From: Sporosarcina cyprini
GTDB lineage: Bacteria; Bacillota; Bacilli; Bacillales_A; Planococcaceae
Direction of reading: 5' to 3'
Assembly: GCF_022048975.1 (NCBI RefSeq)
Contig: NZ_JAKMHX010000022.1
Location: 83,721 to 147,720, forward strand
Length of the DNA: 64,000 nucleotides
Below the pieces are notes generated by a model, which ran no database searches, was not told the origin of the DNA, and was given only the letters and a program-made list of their open reading frames with translations. Below, piece by piece: positions 26,771-34,046 of this stretch; the first letter of the stretch is position 1; the number at the start of each line of letters is the position of its first letter. The position numbers and the translations under genes are program-made.

Positions 26771-27034
26771 GCATCGGTGACCATACGAATAGGTAACCTA
26801 TATCAGCCCATAGAAGCTCGCGTGTCGGAATGCCATCGATGCATTCCTCTCAGCAAAGGGTTCTTCCGGCTGAATCAAGTTAAGCCTTCGGTCGGTGTTG
26901 CAACTCGAATACACCGACGCGATACACTAAAAAACCACGTTATTTCTAATGACGCCTCCCCTGTGACATAGAAATGGAACGGACTTTTCGTATTCTCACC
27001 GATGCAGAGCCTCTTTTTCAAAGGAGGCTCTTTT
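26771..27034 (+). ncRNA. Candidate structured non-coding RNA, about 265 nt
   Basis: The 5' arm GCATCGGTGACCATACGAA (26771-26789) pairs with TTCGTATTCTCACCGATGC (26987-27005) in 17 of 19 positions, closing a domain of about 200 nt. Inside are hairpins GGAATGCCATCGATGCATTCC (about 26827) and GTCGGTGT...ACACCGAC (about 26892-26920). A GAGCCTC/GAGGCTC terminator with TTTT follows at once (27007-27034), and a promoter lies directly before. Ends paired this way recall 6S or SRP RNA, but signature sequences of SRP, 6S, RNase P, tmRNA and the riboswitches I know are absent. No family assigned. Confidence 0.6.
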
Positions 27035-27581
27035 AATTGGAATCCTCTGTCCAAATTCGCTTCATCTCTACTTGGCCATCTTTTTGCGTGACCTGGTAGA
27101 CATCCGGATTCGTTAACGCCTGCCATTCTTTAAATCCGATCCGCTCATCAAAGCAGCGAAGCAATAATGTCATCAAGTTTCCATGTGTCACGATTACGCT
27201 ATGGGAACCTTCCGGTAGTTCGTCGACAACATCACATACCCGGCTCATCGCTTCGTTGGAAGATTCCCCTCCTTCATACGTGAGATTCAAATCAAGGAAC
27301 GTGTCCTCCAATTTAATAAGCCAGTCTTCAAAATCATGTTCACTCAAGGTTCTTTCCGCCAAACGGCTATCTTCTTCGTAATAAATCCCTTTTTGATCAG
27401 ACAATGGCTGGGCAGTCATTCTGGCACGAAGAAAGGGACTCGTAATAATCCGATCCACTAGCTTATCCTCAAAAAAATCAGCCAGTTTGCTAGCTTGCAT
27501 TACGCCATTTGCTGTCAGGTCAGCATGCGCAGACTGACCTTCCGCCTCACAATGCCGTACAATATATATCGTTTTCTCCAT
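27033..27581 (-). CDS. Histidine phosphatase family protein
   Basis: 182 residues of the phosphoglycerate mutase-like superfamily. The catalytic motif is IYIVRHCEAEG, where Cys replaces the Gly of the usual RHG; the second His is in VIVTHGNLMTLLL, and the conserved Arg in SPFLRARMTAQPL. The start at 27581 (MEKTIYIV) has AAAGGAGGCG upstream, better than the ATG at 27602. The substrate (phosphoprotein, small phosphate ester or sugar phosphate) cannot be told. It overlaps by a few bases the terminator of the convergent RNA. Confidence 0.85.
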   Translation of the reverse strand: MEKTIYIVRHCEAEGQSAHADLTANGVMQASKLADFFEDKLVDRIITSPFLRARMTAQPLSDQKGIYYEEDSRLAERTLSEHDFEDWLIKLEDTFLDLNLTYEGGESSNEAMSRVCDVVDELPEGSHSVIVTHGNLMTLLLRCFDERIGFKEWQALTNPDVYQVTQKDGQVEMKRIWTEDSN

Positions 27582-27730
27582 GAGAAACGCCTCCTTTTTC
27601 ATTATTTTCCCTTCTCTATTTCAGTAGAAACCTGTCAGGCTAATCTCGCGTTAATCAAACAGAGACAAAATTCATTGCATAGACCTTTCTGTTCCAACCA
27701 TCCTACGGGAAAAGGAGGTTGACTGAATCC

Positions 27731-27922
27731 ATGAACAACGAACCGAATCAAACGGTTGCCGGCACAGATATTAACGAGGTCAAACGGCAAAACGCCAATT
27801 CCGGACTAACCTATAACGAAGTGAAAGCTTTGATTGCCAAAACCGGAGGAAAAGGGACGGGCGTCTACAGTGACACCAGCCCGGAAATGGTCAAAAAGCA
27901 AATCGAGCGGGACCAGTCATGA
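27731..27922 (+). CDS. Small hydrophilic protein, possible gamma-type small acid-soluble spore protein
   Basis: 63 residues, charged and Asn/Gln-rich (NEPNQTVAGTDINEVKRQNA, then NSGLTYNEVKALIAKTGGKG). The segment TDINEVKRQNANSG resembles the TD-x-x-VKKQNA repeat of gamma-type spore proteins, which store amino acids in the spore core, but only one such unit is present. AAAGGAGG lies 12 bases upstream; a TTG at 27719 abuts that site. The spore assignment is tentative. Confidence 0.5.
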   Translation: MNNEPNQTVAGTDINEVKRQNANSGLTYNEVKALIAKTGGKGTGVYSDTSPEMVKKQIERDQS

Positions 27923-27956
27923 AAAAAGGGTTTCCAATATGACTTGGAAACCCTAC
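27922..27956 (-). terminator. Terminator of the hydrolase gene at 27960-28946
   Basis: AGGGTTTCCAA...TTGGAAACCCT, 11-bp stem, with TTTTTT on the minus strand; the convergent small gene ends within it. Confidence 0.88.
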
Positions 27957-27959
27957 ATA

Positions 27960-28946
27960 TTATTTAGAAACCCTATCCTGATCCGTCACATACCGGTTGA
28001 GGAACTGGTTCATCTTTTGCTTGTAAGCATCCCCCGCAAGAGCAAACGACTCGCCATGATTCGCTTTCGCCACTAGGAAAATATCCTTTTCACTTGCCGT
28101 ATTGCGATAAAGATCCTCTGCCATTTCAGTTGGCACGAACGTATCGCTTTTACCGTGGATATATAGGATCGGAATGCGCGTCCGTTTCACTTCCTTCAAG
28201 GCACTCGCCTCTCGGAATGAATAGCCGGCTCTGAATTTCGTTACCATGCTCGTTCCATCCAGCAACGGAAATGCAGGAAGATGGAACATCCTGTTCATTT
28301 GGTAAGTAAATAACGAATAGACCGACTCATACGGGCTATCCGCGATGATTGCCTTTACTTGGCGGGGAAGCTCTTCCTCTCCACTAGCCATCAATACCGT
28401 CGCGGCTCCCATCGAAAGCCCATGATAGGCAACTTCCGTGTCGGGCCCTAATTTCTTGACCAACTGATCCGTCCAATCTATTAAATCCAACCGGTCCGGC
28501 CAGCCAAATCCATAGTAATCCCCTTCACTCTTGCCATGCCCTCTCGCATCCGGCATGAAGATGTTATAGCCTAATTCATTATGATAATACTGTCCGAACA
28601 GCCCCATCTGTTTTGCATTGCCAAGATACCCATGTGTCAAAATGACCAACTTTTTGGTAGGCTTGGCAGCCGGCAAATAGTATCCGGACAGTTGTAATCC
28701 ATCACGCGACGTCAGGCTCATGCGTTCAAATTTTTGATCGGCGACCCACTGTCTCCAGTCACCTTTCAAATAAAGCTCAAGTGTTTGATCCGCTACTTCC
28801 AAGTCCGCATTTTTCTCTAAATACTCTTTCGGACCTCGCTTGATTGCCAGATCATAGAAGAAAAAACTACCAGCCACTTGAACTGCAAGAAACCCGATTG
28901 CCAATAGAATCAATATCTTTCTCCAATTGATTCGGATCGTACTCAT
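27960..28946 (-). CDS. Membrane-anchored alpha/beta hydrolase (paralogue of 32817-33770)
   Basis: 328 residues. One N-terminal membrane helix (about 10-30) anchors a serine hydrolase: oxyanion strand LVILTHGYLGNAKQMG, MPDARGHGKSEGDYYGFG, nucleophile Ser in YHGLSMGAATVL, acid in IHGKSDTFVPTEMA and His in KANHGESFAL. It resembles the YqkD-like hydrolases of Bacilli. A second copy of the same family, with the same MPDARGHGKSEG-type block, lies 4 kb away. The substrate is unknown. Confidence 0.88.
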   Translation of the reverse strand: MSTIRINWRKILILLAIGFLAVQVAGSFFFYDLAIKRGPKEYLEKNADLEVADQTLELYLKGDWRQWVADQKFERMSLTSRDGLQLSGYYLPAAKPTKKLVILTHGYLGNAKQMGLFGQYYHNELGYNIFMPDARGHGKSEGDYYGFGWPDRLDLIDWTDQLVKKLGPDTEVAYHGLSMGAATVLMASGEEELPRQVKAIIADSPYESVYSLFTYQMNRMFHLPAFPLLDGTSMVTKFRAGYSFREASALKEVKRTRIPILYIHGKSDTFVPTEMAEDLYRNTASEKDIFLVAKANHGESFALAGDAYKQKMNQFLNRYVTDQDRVSK

Positions 28947-29115
28947 TCCCCTTCACTCTGTCTTGTGACATTCTCGATGTCTAGCATTAATATACAATAA
29001 AAGTCAGCAGGAATAAATAAGATATTTGAAAATACACAAATTTGCCATGTCCATAGAACAGGTATAGGATTCGCAACCGCACGAACACTAAGGTAAGTAA
29101 AGGAGGTACATGAGG

Positions 29116-29700
29116 ATGGAGTATATATGGAAAACACTGCTCATCTTTATTGTGGCCACAGTATTGCTGCGGATTAGCGGCAGAAAATCCATTTCAGAAA
29201 TGACAGTACCCCAAGTCGTCGTCTTGTTTTCATTAGGCACCTTAATCATCCAACCTGTCACAGGCCACGGCCTCTGGACAACATTCGGCCTAGCTGCCAT
29301 CCTGATCATCTGCCTGATTGTGACAGAATGGCTGGAATTAGTGATCGATACATCCGAAACCATCATCACCAACAGAGGCAAACCCATCATCATTGATGGC
29401 CAATTACACATAAAAAACATGAGAAAAATGAGATTGACGGTCGATCAGCTAGAAGCCAGGCTCCGTCAAGTCGGCATCTCCTCCATTCAAGATGTCAAAC
29501 ATGCAACGCTGGAATCAAACGGACAACTGGGATATGAATTGCAGGACGCCAAGCAACCCGCCACAAAAGAAGATATTCAAACGCTCATTCATTTAATACA
29601 GACCGGCGAACTCAAGTTACCGAGCGAAACACCATCAAACAATATCTTTGTTGAAACGATAACTAAACAATCGAACAGCAAGAATAATTCCCTAAAATGA
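29116..29700 (+). CDS. DUF421 (YetF-like) membrane protein
   Basis: 194 residues: three N-terminal membrane helices (about 5-25, 35-52 and 57-77), then a cytoplasmic domain with the family motif GRKSISEMTVPQVVVLFSLGT and NRGKPIIIDGQLHIKNMRKM. The B. subtilis YetF group includes germination and sporulation-related proteins, but the function is uncertain. The ATG at 29116 is nine bases from AAGGAGG; the ATG at 29110 is too close. Phased array 2 follows. Confidence 0.88.
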   Translation: MEYIWKTLLIFIVATVLLRISGRKSISEMTVPQVVVLFSLGTLIIQPVTGHGLWTTFGLAAILIICLIVTEWLELVIDTSETIITNRGKPIIIDGQLHIKNMRKMRLTVDQLEARLRQVGISSIQDVKHATLESNGQLGYELQDAKQPATKEDIQTLIHLIQTGELKLPSETPSNNIFVETITKQSNSKNNSLK

Positions 29701-29790
29701 ACGTGGAGCTTGTGGTATATAACCCGCCCCAGCTCGGACGCCAGGCAACGGCGTTCGGACTTGGATGTTGGGTGACTGAATATCAGGTTC

Positions 29791-30018
29791 AATGCCAAAT
29801 TATCACGGCGAACGCCAATAAATCAGGATGAACGCCATTAACTTCAGTCGAACGCCAATAAATCAGGATATTCGCCATTAACTCGGGATCAACACCATTA
29901 ACTTCAGCTGAACGCCAATAAATCGGGATGAACGCCATTAACTTCAACTGAACGCCAATAAATTAGGATGAACGCCATTAACTTCAGCTGAACGCCAATA
30001 TATTGATCCGAACAGAGA
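29791..30018 (+). repeat. Phased repeat array 2, core GAACGCCA, spacing exactly 20 bp
   Basis: AACGCCA or a close variant begins at 29791, 29811, 29831, 29851, 29871, 29891, 29911, 29931, 29951, 29971, 29991 and 30011: twelve units at exactly 20 bp. Variants are AATGCCA (29791), TTCGCCA (29871), AACACCA (29891) and AACAGAG (30011). Spacers alternate between an ATAAATCAGGAT type and a TTAACTTCAGCT type, giving a 40-bp superperiod. Looser copies (GGACGCCAGG near 29737) precede it. It lies between convergent genes. Confidence 0.9.
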
Positions 30019-30062
30019 TACCTAGGAGAAACGCCGTTGTTAGTTCCCTTGAAGCTACAGTA

Positions 30063-30098
30063 TGGTTTGAGACGCCATATGATTACTGTCTCAAACCA
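30063..30098. other. Perfect inverted repeat of unknown role
   Basis: TGGTTTGAGA (30063-30072) and TCTCAAACCA (30089-30098) form a 10-bp stem with a 16-nt loop. There is no T tract on either strand, so it is not a normal intrinsic terminator. The rest of 30019-30270 shows nothing I can name. Confidence 0.5.
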
Positions 30099-30270
30099 AT
30101 TAATAGCTACGAGAGCGACATTGGCAGAGGCTTAACCAACTGTTTCGCCGGCGCAGGATCCACCGTCTCTTGCGCCAACTATTTCCCCTCACTACCAGAT
30201 CCGCTGCTGCCCGCGGCAACCGCCACACTGCCAATGCGGCGTGCAAAATGCACGCCATTCCAACCACTCA

Positions 30271-31674
30271 TCACTCATTCTCCAGTTCTTTCTTCCATTT
30301 TTCTTGCCATGCTTCCACGGCATCGTCGATTTCTTTCATTGCTTTTTCGGCTTCTTCGCCTTTTTGGTCTTTCAAGCTTACAAAATGTTCATCGCGCATT
30401 TCACCCATCTGTTTTGCCAGCTCAATCACTTTGCTTCCTTCTTCTTCATCTATTAACTTTTGATTCTTCAAGTAGTAAGCAGCATCGACAATTCGAATTC
30501 TTTCGCGGGTTGATAAATTAGAGAGTGGATCGTAGATGGCGTATAGATCTTCCCATTGGTGAACCATTTCATGCAGTTTCACGCCTTGTTGGCTCAGAAC
30601 TTGCATCATGCTTGGTTTCCATTTTTTGATTAACACGCCTTCGAATTCTGATTGGTTCCGGACAGTTGCATATTGCCCGCCGCCTGCTTCCGCGACTTGC
30701 TTCAATTGGGCTTGCCCTTCGTCGTCTACATCGAATCCGATAATATTCACTTTTGCTTCAATATCACTTGCGTTCAATTGCGTTGCGGCTTCGACGGGAT
30801 CACCGCCGCACGTTTCTATTCCATCGCTAACGATGTAAACAATATTTCGGTATTCCTCCCTGTCGTAGGATGCCAGGTAGGCTGCCGCTTTTTCAATTGC
30901 ACCGGCCAGCGGCGTCCAGCCGCTCGCGCCGAACGATTCCATTGCATCATGAAACGAGTTCTTGTTATACGAGGAAAGTGGGTACACTTCATCGATAGCT
31001 CCGCACGATAACGCCTTGTCTGCTTGCGTGCCCGCTCCTTTATGTCCATACGCAAAGAGCGCCACATTCACTTCATTATCGAGTTGGCTCGTGAAGTTCT
31101 CGATAGCCTCTTTAGCGAGATCCATTTTTATCCGGCCATCGACCTCTCCCTTCATGCTGCCGCTCGCATCCATAAGGATAACAATATTCGTCTTTTGCCT
31201 CTTGGCAATTTCGATTTCATCTTCGCCATCCGGCAGCTCCGGCATGACGTATCCGTGCTCATAAGAAGCCAGCTGTTCATAAAGTCCTTTATATTGCCCT
31301 GATCCGAGTTGAAAAACGAGGTAGTCATAGATTTCATCCGCCTTTGCGTCTGGATGCTCTTTGAAGTAAGACGACAATTGCTCTTTCATCATGTCGCTGA
31401 ACTCGTCCTCGTAAAACCGGAAGTATCTCACATAATCTACCGTCCGGGCCGCCTCGATTTTCGGATCCATATATTCCTCAATCAGCTTCCCAGCAGGTTG
31501 CTCGATCATCTCTTCCACTGTTCGAGCTGCTGTCGGAATCACTTCCTTCGCCTCTTCCACCGCAGTGGATTCTGGCGCCGCTTCCGCCTTTTCCGTTTCC
31601 TTTTGGTCCGAACAAGCAATCAATCCTAAACAGCAAATAACAAGCCATCTTACATGCCATTTCTTTGATTTCAT
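30271..31674 (-). CDS. Lipoprotein with von Willebrand A domain (paralogue of 17717-19159)
   Basis: 467 residues. Signal peptide with lipobox GLIAC (Cys21), acidic linker, von Willebrand A domain with MIDAS motif DASGSM and helical C-terminus. The sequence parallels the lipoprotein at 17.7-19.2 kb: both have SC-x2-I(E/D)EVYP, GWTPxAxAI, SDGxETCGGDPV and NIIGFDVD blocks. They are clearly paralogues that diverged well before any recent duplication. AGGGGAGGAG precedes the ATG. Such proteins may bind metal-dependent ligands at the cell surface. Confidence 0.86.
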   Translation of the reverse strand: MKSKKWHVRWLVICCLGLIACSDQKETEKAEAAPESTAVEEAKEVIPTAARTVEEMIEQPAGKLIEEYMDPKIEAARTVDYVRYFRFYEDEFSDMMKEQLSSYFKEHPDAKADEIYDYLVFQLGSGQYKGLYEQLASYEHGYVMPELPDGEDEIEIAKRQKTNIVILMDASGSMKGEVDGRIKMDLAKEAIENFTSQLDNEVNVALFAYGHKGAGTQADKALSCGAIDEVYPLSSYNKNSFHDAMESFGASGWTPLAGAIEKAAAYLASYDREEYRNIVYIVSDGIETCGGDPVEAATQLNASDIEAKVNIIGFDVDDEGQAQLKQVAEAGGGQYATVRNQSEFEGVLIKKWKPSMMQVLSQQGVKLHEMVHQWEDLYAIYDPLSNLSTRERIRIVDAAYYLKNQKLIDEEEGSKVIELAKQMGEMRDEHFVSLKDQKGEEAEKAMKEIDDAVEAWQEKWKKELENE

Positions 31675-31868
31675 GTAAACTCCTCCCCTATGAACATCTA
31701 CACTTCACTACGGTTCATTGAAGAGATAAGTTCCTATGAGCAAGGACCTGAATTTAATAGTGGGCATTTCAGCCTTCTCACGAAACCAAGTCTTCCATCT
31801 AACATTTCTACGAAGAGATGTGAGAAAATAAGCCTGTTACCACATCACCAAACTGGGAGGGTATGTAT

Positions 31869-32711
31869 ATGATCAATCATTTGCAAGATACTACGAAATT
31901 GCATAATGGAGTGGAAATGCCTTGGCTGGGGCTTGGCGTGTTCAAAGTGCAAGAAGGACCAGAAGTAATTGAAGCAGTAAAAACGGCTATTCGCCATGGA
32001 TACCGGAGCATCGATACGGCAGCCGTTTATAAGAATGAAGAAGGGGTGGGCCAGGCAATCCGCGAGGCCATTGAAGAAAACGGCTTGAAACGCGAGGATT
32101 TGTTCATCACCTCTAAGGTCTGGAATTCTGATCAAGGGTACGACTCGACCATTGAGGCTTATGAGATCAGTTTACGGAAACTCGGTTTGGATTATTTGGA
32201 TTTGTATCTTGTTCATTGGCCTGTTAAAGGAAAATATAAAGAAACGTGGCGCGCGTTAGAAACACTCTACAAAGAAGAGAAAGTTCGCGCGATTGGCGTC
32301 AGCAATTTCAAAGTTCATCACCTCGAAGATTTGCTTGAAGATGCGACAGTCACCCCGATGGTCAATCAAGTGGAATATCATCCACAATTGACGCAAACGG
32401 AAGTGAAAGCATTCTGTGAACAGCACAACATTCGACTGGAGGCGTGGTCACCTCTAGCCCAAGGTCAATTGCTCGATAATCCGGTTCTATCAGAAATTGC
32501 CGGCACCCACGGCAAATCGGTTGCACAAGTCATTATCCGCTGGGATTTGCAGAACGGCGTGGTCACCATCCCTAAATCGATCAACGAAAACCGTATTGCT
32601 GAAAATGCTGATGTCTTTGACTTTCAATTGACTGATGAAGAAATGGAACGGATTAACCAGTTGAACGAGGACAAGCGCGTTGGTCCCGATCCAGATCATA
32701 TCGACTTTTAA
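31869..32711 (+). CDS. Aldo/keto reductase (YvgN/glyoxal reductase type)
   Basis: 280 residues, a TIM-barrel NADPH-dependent reductase. Catalytic tetrad: Asp and Tyr in SIDTAAVYKNEEGVG, Lys in FITSKVWN, His in LYLVHWPV; NADPH-binding region IPKSINENRIAEN. The closest familiar relatives are YvgN/YtbE, which reduce methylglyoxal and glyoxal. The ATG at 31869 is eight bases from GGGAGGG; the ATG at 31863 is too close. Single gene with its own terminator. Confidence 0.92.
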   Translation: MINHLQDTTKLHNGVEMPWLGLGVFKVQEGPEVIEAVKTAIRHGYRSIDTAAVYKNEEGVGQAIREAIEENGLKREDLFITSKVWNSDQGYDSTIEAYEISLRKLGLDYLDLYLVHWPVKGKYKETWRALETLYKEEKVRAIGVSNFKVHHLEDLLEDATVTPMVNQVEYHPQLTQTEVKAFCEQHNIRLEAWSPLAQGQLLDNPVLSEIAGTHGKSVAQVIIRWDLQNGVVTIPKSINENRIAENADVFDFQLTDEEMERINQLNEDKRVGPDPDHIDF

Positions 32712-32715
32712 GTAT

Positions 32716-32746
32716 GGAAGACACCTTTGACGAGGTGTCTTTTTTC
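32716..32746 (+). terminator. Terminator of the aldo/keto reductase gene
   Basis: AAGACACCT / AGGTGTCTT stem with a short loop, then TTTTTTCTTTT. Confidence 0.9.
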
Positions 32747-32816
32747 TTTTCACATTGAAATCCTTGTCATATGGCACGTCCTAAAATGATACGATGATAG
32801 GCAAGGGGGAATGGCA

Positions 32817-33770
32817 ATGAAACGCAAAATTGGCGTCGCGATCGGGAGCCTGGCCACTATCCTAGTGGTTGTCCTGGTCATTGCGGGCAATTATTTTTAC
32901 AATCAAGGCGTGAAGCGCGGTACGGAAGTGGAGCTGCATACTGAGTCGGAGGCTGTGAATGCAGTGGCAAGCGATGCCGATCAACAGCTGCTGCGTGAAG
33001 CAAAAGAATGGTTTGATTCGCAGGAACGCCTGTCGATCGAGATGAAATCATTCGATGAGCTGCGGTTGCATGCGCAGTACATTAAACATGCGGAACACTC
33101 GGATAAAACGGTCATCCTGGCCCATGGTTTTCGTAACTCAGGGGATAATATGGGGAAATTGGCGAAGATGTATTACGACCTCGGTTTTGACGTGTTACTG
33201 CCCGATGCACGGGGTCACGGGAAAAGTGAAGGCGAATATATCGGCTATGGCTGGCATGACCGGCTTGATTATAAAGACTGGATCGATTACCTGATTAAAG
33301 AGCATGGAGCGAAACAGATCCTTTTGCATGGCAATTCCATGGGAGCCGCCACAGTTCTAATGACGAGCGGAGAAAAGCTCCCTCCAGAAGTGAAGGGGAT
33401 TATCGCGGACAGTGCGTATAGCACAGTGAAAGGGGAACTGGCCCATCAGCTAAAATCCATTTACAATCTACCATCGTTTCCGTTGCTACAAGTGACAAGC
33501 GTTGTTACGAAAATACGCGCCGGCTACACGTTTGAAGAGGCGTCTGCCCTTTACCAGGTGAAGAAGAATCAAGTTCCACTCCTGCTCATTCATGGCGACT
33601 CAGACGATTTGGTGCCGACGGAAATGGCTTATGAGCTGTACGATGCAGCCGGTGGTGAGAAGGAATTATGGATTGTGCCGAACGCCGGCCATACGAAGGC
33701 ATTCGATAATGGCACAGCGGAATATTCTGAACGGATCCAAAGGTTTGCCGAGCATGTGTTAGCCCAATAA
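32817..33770 (+). CDS. Membrane-anchored alpha/beta hydrolase (paralogue of 27960-28946)
   Basis: 317 residues, N-terminal helix (about 5-27) then a serine hydrolase with VILAHGFRNSGDNMG, LPDARGHGKSEGEYIGYG, nucleophile in LHGNSMGAATVL, IHGDSDDLVPTEMA and catalytic His in AGHTKAF. The motifs match the copy at 27960-28946 nearly residue for residue around the active site. The ATG at 32817 is favoured because AAGGGGGA is directly against the ATG at 32811. Confidence 0.88.
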   Translation: MKRKIGVAIGSLATILVVVLVIAGNYFYNQGVKRGTEVELHTESEAVNAVASDADQQLLREAKEWFDSQERLSIEMKSFDELRLHAQYIKHAEHSDKTVILAHGFRNSGDNMGKLAKMYYDLGFDVLLPDARGHGKSEGEYIGYGWHDRLDYKDWIDYLIKEHGAKQILLHGNSMGAATVLMTSGEKLPPEVKGIIADSAYSTVKGELAHQLKSIYNLPSFPLLQVTSVVTKIRAGYTFEEASALYQVKKNQVPLLLIHGDSDDLVPTEMAYELYDAAGGEKELWIVPNAGHTKAFDNGTAEYSERIQRFAEHVLAQ

Positions 33771-33803
33771 AAGCATAGACCTCTTCTGTACATTACATAA
33801 AAA

Positions 33804-33848
33804 GGAAAGCCACAATTCGACCGATCCTGGTCCATTTGTGGCTTTTCC
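33804..33848. terminator. Bidirectional hairpin after the hydrolase gene
   Basis: GGAAAGCCACAA pairs with TTGTGGCTTTTCC (one bulge); T-rich on the plus strand and A-rich before it. Confidence 0.75.
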
Positions 33849-33851
33849 AAC

Positions 33852-33983
33852 TCACTTCTTCTCGTTTTTCTTCAGCGCATTATCCGCGCGTTTAAAATTC
33901 TTGGCATACAACACTTCCTATGTGTCATTCAATCCATTGTTCTTTTCGGTCAATCGATCGTGGAGCTGCTTTTTTTTATTCAT
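33852..33983 (-). pseudogene. Small gene interrupted by an in-frame TAG
   Basis: A 44-codon frame reading MNKKKQLHDRLTEKNNGLNDT, TAG, then EVLYAKNFKRADNALKKNEKK and TGA. The amber codon is at 33918-33920 (codon 22). Both halves are rich in Lys, Asn and Glu and read like one small basic protein; AAGGTGG lies about 11 bases before the ATG. It could instead be a 21-residue peptide or no gene at all. Confidence 0.35.
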
Positions 33984-34046
33984 GGCAAATTACTGCCACC
34001 TTCTTTATCGTTTTTTCCGTATGGATATACACGCACAGCTGGCCTT

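Noticed and set aside
26777..26971. A 64-codon plus-strand frame within the candidate RNA
   Set aside because: No ribosome binding site; the region is explained better by RNA pairing.
26771..27034. Candidate RNA considered as SRP RNA, 6S RNA, RNase P RNA, tmRNA or a B12 riboswitch
   Set aside because: None of the diagnostic motifs (for example GGAAGGAAGC of SRP, or GCCACTG of the B12 aptamer) is present on either strand.
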